Assembly: GCA_036501845.1 (NCBI GenBank) | Contig: DASXZO010000028.1 | Location: 23,039 to 87,038, forward strand | Reading direction: 5' to 3' | DNA from: JBBREP01 sp036501845 | GTDB taxonomy: Bacteria > Actinomycetota > Acidimicrobiia > IMCC26256 > PALSA-610 | Length of the DNA: 64,000 nucleotides | Part shown: positions 26,671-35,213 of the stretch, piece after piece | How the letters are laid out: every line of letters begins with the position of its first letter | Position numbering within the stretch: the stretch's first letter is position 1 | The notes under the pieces: generated by a model | Told to the model about the DNA's origin: nothing | Seen by the model: the letters and a program-made list of their open reading frames with translations, nothing else | Databases searched by the model: none | Made by a program: the position numbers and the translations under genes

Positions 26671-27891
26671 GTGACACTGCCGCTCGCGGGAATCAAGATC
26701 GTCGACTTCTCCGAACACGGCTTCGTGCCGTCGGCTGCCGCGGCGCTCGCCGATTTCGGTGCCGACGTCGTGAAGATCGAACGGCTCGAGGGTGACCCGA
26801 TGCGTTCGGTGATCGCCAACGGACTGTCACCCGATGCCGACGGCGTCGACTACCTGTTCGAGATGGCCAACCGCAACAAACGCGGGATCGCGCTCGACGT
26901 GACCGTGCCCGAGGGGCGCGCGGTGTTCGAACGATTGGTGAAGAGGGCTGACGTGTACATCACGAACCAGCTCCCGCGCGTCCGTCGGAAACTGCACACC
27001 GAGCCGAGCGACTTGTTCGCCATCAACCCGACCTTGGTGTTCGCCAAAGGTCATGGCCAAGGCCAGCGCGGACCCGACGCCGAGGCCGGCGGCTTCGACT
27101 CGGTGTCGTTCTGGTCGCGCGGCGGCATGGGCCACATGCTCACCGAACCGGATGCCGACCGACTCGTGATGCAGCGGCCCGCGCTCGGCGACGTGCCGTC
27201 AGGCATGTTCCTGGCCGGCGGTGTATGCGCGGCGCTCGTGCACACGCTGCGTTCGGGAAAAGGATGCGTGGTCGACACGTCGCTGCTGAACGGTGCGATG
27301 TGGACGCTCGGCCCCGACATGGCGTACGCCTCGATCACCGGCGAGCAGATGCCGCGCATGAAGCTGGCGAGCGGAGTCACGTCGCCGCTCGTGGGCGTGC
27401 ACCGCACCCAGGATTCGCGATGGCTCATGTTGAGCATGCTCGACGAGCCGCGCTACTGGGCGCCCACGTGCCGCGCCCTCGGGCTTCCCGAACTCATCGA
27501 GCAGTACGCCGACGACGCCGAACGGCGCGCGCACTGGCCGGAGCTCACGCCTCGTTTCGCCGCGCAGATCGCGAGCCGGACTCGAGCCGAGCTCGAGCCG
27601 CGACTGCGTGAAGAAGGCTGCATCTGCTCGTTCTTCGCGTCGCCGCCGGAAGTGCTCGCCGACCACGCGGTTGTCGAGAACGGCTATGCGATGAGCGGCG
27701 CCACGCACCCACGGCTTCGCCTCGCCGCCGCGCCCGCGCAGTTCGACGACGAACTCCCGGCGGCACGGCGCGGCGCGCCGCAGCACGGCGAGCACACGTT
27801 GGAAGTGCTCGCAGAGCTCGGCTACACGAGCGATGAGATCGACGTGCTGTTCGACGAAGGTGTGGTTGCGGGCCCGCAACAAGATCACTGA
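26671..27891 (+). CDS. Class III CoA-transferase
   Basis: This second CaiB/BaiF-family CoA-transferase is 406 residues from the chosen start. It shows VTLPLAGIKIVDFSEH, ALADFGADVVKIERLEGDPM, NRNKRGIALDVTVPEGRAVF and a VDTSLLNGAMWTLGPD active-site region with the family Asp. GTG 26671 is preferred because AAAGGA lies 6 nt upstream and the family usually begins at this point; in-frame ATG 26665 and ATG 26632 are alternatives. The C-terminus ends LGYTSDEIDVLFDEGVV, the usual family ending. It is followed 5 bases later by a P450, suggesting CoA activation of a P450 substrate or product, a pairing frequent in actinobacterial steroid and terpenoid catabolism. Confidence 0.92.
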   Translation: MTLPLAGIKIVDFSEHGFVPSAAAALADFGADVVKIERLEGDPMRSVIANGLSPDADGVDYLFEMANRNKRGIALDVTVPEGRAVFERLVKRADVYITNQLPRVRRKLHTEPSDLFAINPTLVFAKGHGQGQRGPDAEAGGFDSVSFWSRGGMGHMLTEPDADRLVMQRPALGDVPSGMFLAGGVCAALVHTLRSGKGCVVDTSLLNGAMWTLGPDMAYASITGEQMPRMKLASGVTSPLVGVHRTQDSRWLMLSMLDEPRYWAPTCRALGLPELIEQYADDAERRAHWPELTPRFAAQIASRTRAELEPRLREEGCICSFFASPPEVLADHAVVENGYAMSGATHPRLRLAAAPAQFDDELPAARRGAPQHGEHTLEVLAELGYTSDEIDVLFDEGVVAGPQQDH

Positions 27892-27896
27892 AACTG

Positions 27897-29069
27897 ATGA
27901 CACCAAACCTGCTCGACCCTTCGTTCTACGCCGACATCGACGGCATGCACGACGCGTTCCGAGCGATGCGCGCCGACGGGCCCGTCCATCGCGACGAGGC
28001 CGATGGGCTCTGGGCGGTGGTCCGCCATGCCCCGCTCGTGAACGTGGAACGGCGCGCCGACGTGTTCTCGAGCAGCGGCTGCTACCGCTCGCGCATCGCG
28101 CCCCAAGAAGAAGACATGATCGCCAAGGACGATCCCGCGCACCACGACCAGCGCGCGCTCGTGGCTCGAACGTTCACGCCGAAGGCCGTGCTGCGACTCG
28201 AAGCCGAGATCAAGGCGTTGGTCGACGAGCTGATCGCTTCGTTTGTGGAGCACGGCGAGCTCGATCTTGTCGACGACCTGGCCGCGCCGTTCCCGGCGCG
28301 CCTTACGGCGCGGCTCATCGGATTCGGATCGGAGCACGGGCCGTCGGTGCGCACATGGTCCGAGCGGCTCATGCGCATCGACGGCATCACCGAAGACCAG
28401 GCGTTGCTGATGGACATGATGACGACGATCCAGGACTTCGCGGTGGCGCTGGCACCGATCGTGGAGCACCGCCGCACGACACCGGCCGACGACCTCCTGT
28501 CGATCTGGGCGAACGCCGAGCTCGACGGTTGTCCCCTCGACACGTCGGTGGTGGTCCAAGAGACCGGATTGTTCATCTCGGGCGGCGCGGAGACGACCCG
28601 CACGGTGATCGCACGCGGTCTCGTCGAGCTCGCCGACCACCCGGACGACTGGGAGGCGATGGCCGCCGACCCCTCGCTGATCCCGGTCGCGGTCGAGGAG
28701 CTGATCCGCTGGGTCACGCCGCTCAACAACTTCTTCCGCACTGCAACTCGCGACGCCAAGATCGCCGACACTTCGGTGCAGGCCGGCGACCGGGTGATCC
28801 TGCTGTATCCGTCGGCCAACCGCGACGAGTCGATGTTCGACGACCCGTACACCTTCGACATCCGACGCAATCCGAACCCGCATGTGGCCTTCGGCTTCGG
28901 GACCCACTTCTGTCTCGGCGCGTCACTTGCCCGGCTCGAGTTGCGAACCCTGCTCACTCATCTCACGCAGCAGATCACCAACCTGCGCGTCGTCACCCCG
29001 CCCGACATCGAGCCGAACATCTTCGTGGGCGCAGTGCGGAGCTGCCGCATGGCGTTCGACCGCCGCTGA
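27897..29069 (+). CDS. Cytochrome P450
   Basis: This 390-residue soluble bacterial P450 is class I by length. The heme-binding loop FGFGTHFCLGA places the axial Cys at 339, and the oxygen-activating I-helix has GGAETT at 229-234, where Glu replaces the usual Asp/His before Thr-Thr. The K-helix ExxR is in VEELIRW and the PERF-like segment is DDPYTFDIRRNPNPH. No ferredoxin or ferredoxin reductase is adjacent. It forms an operon with the upstream CoA-transferase (5-base gap). The substrate is unknown; CoA-transferase neighbours suggest a hydroxylated acid or sterol-like compound. Confidence 0.95.
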   Translation: MTPNLLDPSFYADIDGMHDAFRAMRADGPVHRDEADGLWAVVRHAPLVNVERRADVFSSSGCYRSRIAPQEEDMIAKDDPAHHDQRALVARTFTPKAVLRLEAEIKALVDELIASFVEHGELDLVDDLAAPFPARLTARLIGFGSEHGPSVRTWSERLMRIDGITEDQALLMDMMTTIQDFAVALAPIVEHRRTTPADDLLSIWANAELDGCPLDTSVVVQETGLFISGGAETTRTVIARGLVELADHPDDWEAMAADPSLIPVAVEELIRWVTPLNNFFRTATRDAKIADTSVQAGDRVILLYPSANRDESMFDDPYTFDIRRNPNPHVAFGFGTHFCLGASLARLELRTLLTHLTQQITNLRVVTPPDIEPNIFVGAVRSCRMAFDRR

Positions 29070-29101
29070 CCGAGGCGAACGCCGCCGGATGATTGAAGTA
29101 T

Positions 29102-29123
29102 CCGGGGCTGGGTAACTCCCCGG
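29102..29123. terminator. Hairpin downstream of the P450 gene
   Basis: A perfect 6-bp GC stem, CCGGGG / CCCCGG, with a 10-nt loop lies 33 bases after the P450 stop and about 60 bases before the molybdenum hydroxylase start. It could terminate the CoA-transferase/P450 operon or act as a leader hairpin for the next one. Confidence 0.4.
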
Positions 29124-29181
29124 CGGACGGGAGCCCGGCCGGCGCACAGTTCACCGTGCGGACCCTCGAGGAGACGACAAG

Positions 29182-31518
29182 ATGGGGGAGCACGACGCGG
29201 CCCCGTTCGGCGACCTTTCACGCCGCCGTTTTCTCGGCTATCTGATCGCCGGGCCGACGCTGGTGACGGCCGCGCAACTCCCGTGGGGACTCCTCGACGG
29301 CCCCGCCACGCGGGCGTACGCGGCGATCTCCTCACCGCCCGAGCCGGCCGACCTGCTCGACCTCAGCGATGTGCTGACCGCGGCTGCGGCGCCGACCGCG
29401 AACCTCATCAAGGTGGTGGTGAATGCGAACGGGACCGTGTCCTTCGCGCTCCCGCGTGCCGAGGTGGGACAGGGCATCACCACAGCGGTAGCGATGACGA
29501 TCGCCGACGAGATGAGCCTGCCGATCTCGAAGGTGTCGGTCACGCTCGCCGACGCCCGGCCCGAGCTGGTGTGGAATCAGTTGACCGGCGGCTCCAACTC
29601 GATGCACTCGATCTTCACTCCGGTGCGCGTCGCGGCTGCAGCCGCGCGACAGCAGTTGGCGCAGGCAGCAGCCCGGGAGCTCGGCGCCGACATCTCGTCG
29701 CTGCGCGCGCACGACGGCGTGTTCGCGGCGCCGAACGGTCGGAGGGTCACGTACGGGTCGCTCGCTCGCACTGCGGCCGTGCCGCGAACGACTGCTGTGC
29801 CGGTCGAGCTGAAGGCCACCTCGAACTTCACGATCGTCGGCAAGCCGCAGAAGCGCATCGAGGCGCGCGACATCGTGACCGGTCGCAAACAGTTCACGAT
29901 GGACCTCGATGTTCCCGGCGCGCTGCCCACGATGGTGTGCCGGCCGCCGACGATCGACGCCAAGGTGGTGTCGGTTGCGAATATCGCCGCCGTCAAGGCG
30001 CTGCCGGGCGTCACCGACGTGGTGGTCGTGCCGAGCGGTGTCGCGGTCCGGGCCGCGACGTTCGGACAGTGCATCGACGCGGTCCGAGCACTTCGGGTGG
30101 CGTGGACTGCCGGCACGGCTGCAACGAAGTCCGACGCCAACGTTCTCGCCGAGTTGAAGGCGGCGGAGCTGCCGTTCCTCGCCACGTCGTTGCCGCTCCT
30201 CGCGAAGACGATTGACCATTCGTTCACCTTCAGCTTCGCGAGCAACAGCCCGCTCGAGACCAACTGCGCGGTCGCCGACGTGCGGTCGAACCGCGCCGAG
30301 ATCTGGTCGAGCCTCAAGTCGCCGATCGTCGCCCAGGAGACCATCGCCGAGGCACTTGGTCTTCCGGTGTCAGCCGTCACCTGTCACGTGGTGCAGGGCG
30401 GCGGGTCGTTCGGGCGCCACCTCTTCTTCGATGCCGCGCTCGAAGCCGCGCACATCTCGAAAGCGATCGGCAAACCGGTGAAACTCATGTGGCACCGCAC
30501 CGACGACTTCCGGCAGGGCCGCGCGCATCCGATGGCCACTGCCCACGTTCGGGCCTCGTATTTCGGCACCGACGTTGTGGCGTACGAGCATCGTCACACG
30601 GGCGTCGCCACCGACTTCAGCCATGGCCTCGGCGAGATCCTGTCGGCCGAGCTCGCCAAACTCCCCGAGGGCGACACGCTCGGTTACTCACAGGCTGTCT
30701 TCAACCTGAGCCAAACCGTCCCGTACAACTTCGGTGTGCTCGATCTCGCGTTGAACGAGGTCGACATGGGCTTCAACACCGGCAGTATGCGCAACATCTA
30801 CAGCCCTGACGTGGTGACCGCCACTGAGTTGATGGTGGACCAGCTCGCCAAGGCGATGGGCATCGACGCGTACCAGCTCCGTCGTCAGTTCTTGCGCAAT
30901 AGCCGGCTGCTCGCGGTGCTGGACAAGGTCGCGCAGGTGGGGAAGTGGGGTCGCGCGATGTCAACCGGCACTGCGCAGGGACTCGGGCTGCACAGTGAAT
31001 ACAAGAGTTGTGCGGCCGCACTCGTGGAGATCGACTGCACGTCGCGCACCGTCAACCGTCCGCTGCCCGACGGCATCGAGGGTGTCACGGGGCCTCGCGT
31101 CACGCGCGTGATCATGGCGGTCGATGCCGGCCTTCCAATCAATCCTCTCGGGCTGCAAGCCCAGATGATGGGCGGCGCGATGGACGGGATCGCGCGCGTG
31201 CTCACGTTCAGCCTTCACCTCCGCAACGGGTACTTCCAGGAAGGCAGCTGGGACAACACGTTCTATACGCGCGAATGGAACGCGCCGCTCGACCTCCAGG
31301 TGATCGTGATGCCGCCGACGTCGAGCACGCCCGGCGGCGCGGGTGAGCTCGGCGTCGCGCCCGTGCAGGCAGCGGTGGCGTGCGCCTATGCGCGAGCGAC
31401 CGCGACGCTGCCCACTGTGTTCCCGATCATCCACGACCATGCGTTGCGCTTCAAGCCCTTGCCGACCACACCGTCGATCCCGCAGTCGCCCACCGACGGC
31501 TTGACGCGCGCGTTCTGA
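29182..31518 (+). CDS. Tat-exported molybdopterin hydroxylase large subunit
   Basis: This 778-residue protein is like the isoquinoline 1-oxidoreductase beta subunit of the xanthine dehydrogenase superfamily. It hydroxylates an N-heterocycle or oxidises an aldehyde at a Mo-cytosine-dinucleotide centre. The Tat signal is SRRRFLGYLIAG at residues 13-24. Mo-cofactor contacts are seen in LPRAEVGQGITTAV, GGGSFGRHLF and the C-terminal GGAGELGV, where Glu722 is the catalytic base. It carries the whole Mo-binding half in one chain. The 2Fe-2S subunit follows 11 bases later. No dedicated Mo-cofactor insertion chaperone (XdhC type) is in the window. Confidence 0.92.
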   Translation: MGEHDAAPFGDLSRRRFLGYLIAGPTLVTAAQLPWGLLDGPATRAYAAISSPPEPADLLDLSDVLTAAAAPTANLIKVVVNANGTVSFALPRAEVGQGITTAVAMTIADEMSLPISKVSVTLADARPELVWNQLTGGSNSMHSIFTPVRVAAAAARQQLAQAAARELGADISSLRAHDGVFAAPNGRRVTYGSLARTAAVPRTTAVPVELKATSNFTIVGKPQKRIEARDIVTGRKQFTMDLDVPGALPTMVCRPPTIDAKVVSVANIAAVKALPGVTDVVVVPSGVAVRAATFGQCIDAVRALRVAWTAGTAATKSDANVLAELKAAELPFLATSLPLLAKTIDHSFTFSFASNSPLETNCAVADVRSNRAEIWSSLKSPIVAQETIAEALGLPVSAVTCHVVQGGGSFGRHLFFDAALEAAHISKAIGKPVKLMWHRTDDFRQGRAHPMATAHVRASYFGTDVVAYEHRHTGVATDFSHGLGEILSAELAKLPEGDTLGYSQAVFNLSQTVPYNFGVLDLALNEVDMGFNTGSMRNIYSPDVVTATELMVDQLAKAMGIDAYQLRRQFLRNSRLLAVLDKVAQVGKWGRAMSTGTAQGLGLHSEYKSCAAALVEIDCTSRTVNRPLPDGIEGVTGPRVTRVIMAVDAGLPINPLGLQAQMMGGAMDGIARVLTFSLHLRNGYFQEGSWDNTFYTREWNAPLDLQVIVMPPTSSTPGGAGELGVAPVQAAVACAYARATATLPTVFPIIHDHALRFKPLPTTPSIPQSPTDGLTRAF

Positions 31519-31529
31519 GAGGCCTGCCG

Positions 31530-32003
31530 ATGCCGGAGTACCGCTTCGTCCTCAACGGCAAGCCCGTCGCCGTGGATTGCGACGGCGATGTGCGCCTCCT
31601 CTGGGTGCTGCGCGACCTACTCGGCGTGCACGGACCGAAATACGGCTGTGGTTTGGCCGTATGCCAGGCCTGCACGTGTCACTGGAACGGCTTGGCAGTC
31701 AATACCTGTTCGGTCCCGGTGAGCGCGCTCCAACCGAGCGACGAGATCACCACCATCGAAGGTCTCGAGCAACCGGACGGCACGCTGCATCCGATGCAGC
31801 AGGCGTGGCTCGACTTCGACGTGGCTCAGTGCGGCTACTGCCAGCCCGGCCAGATCATGGCCGCCATCGCCAAAGTCAATCAGGCGAAGTCGAGCGGCGC
31901 GCCCGTCGACAACGCGCTGCTCGACACGATCCGCAACGTGTGTCGTTGCGGCACCTACGACCGGATCCGCGAAGCGATCGTCGCGGGCGCCGCCAAGATG
32001 TGA
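31530..32003 (+). CDS. 2Fe-2S subunit of the molybdenum hydroxylase
   Basis: This 157-residue electron-transfer subunit holds two 2Fe-2S clusters. The N-terminal plant-type cluster uses Cys40, 45, 48 and 60, with an additional Cys50 where relatives usually have Val. The C-terminal helical cluster uses Cys101, 104, 138 and 140 (QCGYCQPGQ, VCRCGTY). It has no Tat signal, so it would be carried out folded with the large subunit. The start is ATG 31530. The gene order (large subunit first) is the reverse of the classical iorA-iorB. Electrons would pass to a cytochrome or quinone not encoded here. Confidence 0.92.
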   Translation: MPEYRFVLNGKPVAVDCDGDVRLLWVLRDLLGVHGPKYGCGLAVCQACTCHWNGLAVNTCSVPVSALQPSDEITTIEGLEQPDGTLHPMQQAWLDFDVAQCGYCQPGQIMAAIAKVNQAKSSGAPVDNALLDTIRNVCRCGTYDRIREAIVAGAAKM

Positions 32004-32044
32004 TCGGCGCTGCGTCGATCTGAGTCTTCGAGGTACCACCCAGC

Positions 32045-33601
32045 TCAGTCGTGTGCGGCGGCGCGGTAGCGGTCGCGCAGCAGTCGCTTGTAGATCTTGC
32101 CGTTGTCCTGGCGGGGGAGTTCGGCGATGAAGTCGACGCTACGCGGGCACTTGTAGGCGGCCAGATGCGCGCGGCAGTGCTCGACCAGTTCGCGGGCCAG
32201 CGCGTCGGATGCATCGATCCCAGGCTGCAGCTCCACGATGGCCTTCACCTGCTCGCCCCACTCTTCGTCGGGGACGCCGATTGTGGCCACGTCGCCGACG
32301 GCCGGATGCGTGAGCAGCACCGCGTCGATCTCGGCCGGATAGATGTTCACGCCGCCCGAGATGATCAGGTTGGCGCTGCGGTCGGTGAGAAACAGGAAGC
32401 CGTCGTCGTCGATGTAGCCGACGTCGCCGAGGGTGAAATAGTCGCCTCGATAGGCGTCGGCCGTCTTGTCTTGGTCGTTGAAGTACTCGAAGCGCATTGC
32501 CGCGGGCGATTTGAGGTACACGAGACCTATCTCGCCGCGCGCGACCTCGGTGCCGCTGTCGTCGCCGATGATCACCTGGCCTTCGACGAGCGGCCTGCCG
32601 ACGGTTCCCGGCTTCTGCAGCCATGTCTCGCTGTTCACGAAGCTGCCGACGCCTTCGGTGGCCGCGTAGTACTCGGTGACGATCGGGCCCAGCCACTCGA
32701 TCAGACGTTGCTTCACGGGCACGGGGCAGGGGGCGGCTCCGTGCAGCACGTAGCGCAGCGACGACGTGTCGTATTCGGCGCGCACGTCGTCGGGCAACGA
32801 CAGCAGCCGGTGGAACATCGTGGGCACCATGTGCGTGTGGGTCACCTTGCGCGCGTCGATGAGCCGCAGCGCCTCCTCGGCATCCCACTTCTCCATAAGG
32901 ACGACGCTCGCACCGAAAGCCAGCGGCGCCGCGAGCGAAAACGCAAGCGGCGCGGCGTGGTACAGCGGGCCGGTGCACAGGTGCACGTCGCCGCCACCAT
33001 CGGCATAGCCGTAGATGTTTACGGCGGTCGCCGCACCGGCAGCAGCCGGCGGCCGATGCACGCCCTTCGGCCGGCCCGTGGTGCCCGATGTGTACAGCAT
33101 CTGTGAGCCCGGCATCGGGTCGTCAATCAGATCGTTGGGCTCGTCACCCACCACGGCGTCGTACAACTCGAATCCGTCGATCTTGCCGCCGACGGCGAGC
33201 CGCACACACAGCGACGGTGCGTTCGCTGCCGCGGCGGTTGCCATCGCGGCGAGGTCGGCACCGGCGACGAGCACCTTGGCTTCGCAGTCGCCCACGATGT
33301 ACGCCGCCTCGTCGCCGGTGAGATGCCAGTTGATGGTGGTGAGGCGGTACCCCGCACGGCCGCATGCGGCCACAACCTCGGCAAACTCCGGGCGGTTCGC
33401 ACAGATCAGCGCGATCGCGTCGCCTGCGTTCACGCCACGCTTGCGCAGGGCGCGCACCAGTTGGTTTGCGCGCCCGTCGAGCTCGGCGAACGTGCGGGTG
33501 CCGTACTCACTCACGATCGCCGGCGCGTCGGGGGTCTGCTCGGCCCACCAGCGCAGCGTGAGGCCCTGCGCCGCGAGCTGCTGGCGGCGATCGTCGGTCA
33601 T
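32045..33601 (-). CDS. Acyl-CoA synthetase (AMP-forming, FadD-like)
   Basis: This 518-residue adenylate-forming ligase activates a carboxylic acid to its CoA thioester. The P-loop-like motif is LYTSGTTGRPKGV, followed by YYAATEGVG (A5), DYFTLGDVGYIDDDGFLFLT (A7) and SANLIISGGVNIYPAEID (A8). The catalytic Lys is in LPRQDNGKIYKR near the C-terminus. The start ATG 33601 overlaps the stop of the DUF35 gene (ATGA). It is the last gene of a four-gene overlapping operon with a thiolase-like protein and a di-iron protein, so the substrate is probably a steroid side-chain, terpenoid or fatty acid. Confidence 0.94.
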   Translation of the reverse strand: MTDDRRQQLAAQGLTLRWWAEQTPDAPAIVSEYGTRTFAELDGRANQLVRALRKRGVNAGDAIALICANRPEFAEVVAACGRAGYRLTTINWHLTGDEAAYIVGDCEAKVLVAGADLAAMATAAAANAPSLCVRLAVGGKIDGFELYDAVVGDEPNDLIDDPMPGSQMLYTSGTTGRPKGVHRPPAAAGAATAVNIYGYADGGGDVHLCTGPLYHAAPLAFSLAAPLAFGASVVLMEKWDAEEALRLIDARKVTHTHMVPTMFHRLLSLPDDVRAEYDTSSLRYVLHGAAPCPVPVKQRLIEWLGPIVTEYYAATEGVGSFVNSETWLQKPGTVGRPLVEGQVIIGDDSGTEVARGEIGLVYLKSPAAMRFEYFNDQDKTADAYRGDYFTLGDVGYIDDDGFLFLTDRSANLIISGGVNIYPAEIDAVLLTHPAVGDVATIGVPDEEWGEQVKAIVELQPGIDASDALARELVEHCRAHLAAYKCPRSVDFIAELPRQDNGKIYKRLLRDRYRAAAHD

Positions 33602-34044
33602 GCGCGCTTCGGCGCGGGCGCGAACACCGCGAGGTTGCGCCCGTCGCTCAACGGTTCCCACCCCACCGACACTTCGTCGCCAACTTTGACTGCGAGCGGG
33701 TCGGTACCGACGATGTTCGACATCACCCGGATGGTCGCGCCCGCGCGATCTCCGGTGCCACCGCCGGCGTCGACTTCGACGAGCGCGACGGCATACGGCA
33801 CCCGGTCGGCCATCGTCGGGTTCGCTGGTCGGTGTTGCACGCTCACCGCGTACACCGTTCCCCGACCTGACGACTCGCGCCACTCGAGCGCGCCGGCCGA
33901 CAAGCACGCGGGGCACACCTCGCGGGGATAGAAGATCGGCAGCGCGCATGTGGTGCACCACTGCACCACATAGCGCTGCTCGCGAGTCGCGGCCCAGAAC
34001 GGATCGCTGGCGTCGGTGGTCGGTGGTTCGAAGCGACTGGTCAC
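33598..34044 (-). CDS. DUF35 zinc-ribbon/OB-fold protein
   Basis: This 148-residue protein has an N-terminal helix (DPFWAATREQRYVVQWC), a rubredoxin-like zinc ribbon with Cys30, 33, 44 and 47 and a C-terminal OB fold (YAVSVQHRP to VGDEVSVGWE). DUF35 proteins partner thiolase-fold enzymes: HMG-CoA synthase/thiolase in archaea and the Ltp2 aldolase in steroid side-chain degradation. It overlaps both neighbours (GTGA with the thiolase, ATGA with the ligase), which strongly suggests a stoichiometric complex with the thiolase-like protein. Confidence 0.9.
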   Translation of the reverse strand: MTSRFEPPTTDASDPFWAATREQRYVVQWCTTCALPIFYPREVCPACLSAGALEWRESSGRGTVYAVSVQHRPANPTMADRVPYAVALVEVDAGGGTGDRAGATIRVMSNIVGTDPLAVKVGDEVSVGWEPLSDGRNLAVFAPAPKRA

Positions 34045-35213
34045 AGTGTGGCCTCCGTGCCGAGCACGCTCGTCGACATACACGAGAGCACCATCCCCGA
34101 GCCGTGCGCAACTGCGATCTCGGCGCCGTCGACTTGTCGCTCGCCGCAGTCGCCACGTAGCTGCCGCACGGCTTCGACGATCAAGAACATGCCGTACATG
34201 CCCGGATGGGTGTAGCTGAGGCCGCCGCCGTTCGTGTTCGTGGGGAGCGCTCCGCCCGGACCGATGTCGGTCGACTCCACGAACGGGCCACCTTCTCCCT
34301 TGGCGCAGAACCCGAGGTCTTCGAAGTGCAGGAGCTGGGTGATCGTGAAGCTGTCGTAACCCATCAGCACATCGACATCGGCGGCCTTGATGCCGGCCAT
34401 CGCAAAGGCCTTCGGCCCACTGATCGCTCCCGGTGTGGTCGTGAGGTCGGGCATCTGGCTGATCATCATGTGGTCGTGTGCCGTCGCCGCGCCGAGCACG
34501 TACACCGGCGGTCTGCGCAGGCTGCGCGCCCGCTCGGCGCTCGTCACGATGAACGCGCCGGCACCGTCGGTGACGAGACAACAGTCGAGCTTGTGCAGGG
34601 GCGACGCGACCATGTCCGACGCGAGCACATCGTCGACCGTGAGCGGGTCGCGACTCTTGGCGCGCGGGTTGAGCGATGCCCATTCGCGGGTCTTCACAGC
34701 AATCGTCGCCAGCTGTTCGGGCGTCGTGCCGTACTCCGCCATGTGCCGGCTGGCCGCGAGCGCGTAGCTGCCGACTGGTCCTTGCAGGCCGTAGGGCACC
34801 TCCCACTCGGCCATCGGGTTCGGGCCGGGCATCATCGGCCGGCCGCGCTGAGGAGGCGATTCGCCGCGCCGCTTCGCCGCGGTGCGGCCGGCGCGCGGCG
34901 TTTGCGCGAACACCACGAGCACGCACTCGGCGAGGCCCGCGTTGATCGCCGCCGCGGCATGTTCGAGGTACACCTCGAACACCGAGCCGCCAGTGTTCGT
35001 CGAGTCGGTGAACGTCGGCGTGATGCCGAGGTACTCGGCGAACTGCAGCGAGCTGCCGTGATGGCATACGCCGTCGATGTCCGACAGCGACAGCCCCGCG
35101 TCGTCGAGCACATCACGCACCATCTGGGCCTCGAGGGCACGACCGGTGAGCTCGAGCTCGCCGGTGGGCGACACCGCGTCGGTGACGCCCACAATCGCTG
35201 CGTTCCCTCGCAT
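34041..35213 (-). CDS. Thiolase-fold protein lacking the nucleophilic Cys
   Basis: This 390-residue lipid-transfer-type thiolase starts MRGNAAIVGVTDAVSPTG and ends with HGSGMVLSCMSTSVLG; the catalytic His regions NGGGLSYTHPG and AVAHGSG are kept. At the position where thiolases have the nucleophilic Cys (EAACASG-like), this protein reads DSTNTGGSVF at residues 70-79, so classical thiolysis is unlikely. The same loss is, as I recall, found in Ltp2-type retro-aldolases that need a DUF35 partner, and a DUF35 gene follows with a 4-nt overlap. Retro-aldol cleavage of a CoA ester is therefore my preferred role (inference). Confidence 0.9.
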   Translation of the reverse strand: MRGNAAIVGVTDAVSPTGELELTGRALEAQMVRDVLDDAGLSLSDIDGVCHHGSSLQFAEYLGITPTFTDSTNTGGSVFEVYLEHAAAAINAGLAECVLVVFAQTPRAGRTAAKRRGESPPQRGRPMMPGPNPMAEWEVPYGLQGPVGSYALAASRHMAEYGTTPEQLATIAVKTREWASLNPRAKSRDPLTVDDVLASDMVASPLHKLDCCLVTDGAGAFIVTSAERARSLRRPPVYVLGAATAHDHMMISQMPDLTTTPGAISGPKAFAMAGIKAADVDVLMGYDSFTITQLLHFEDLGFCAKGEGGPFVESTDIGPGGALPTNTNGGGLSYTHPGMYGMFLIVEAVRQLRGDCGERQVDGAEIAVAHGSGMVLSCMSTSVLGTEATL

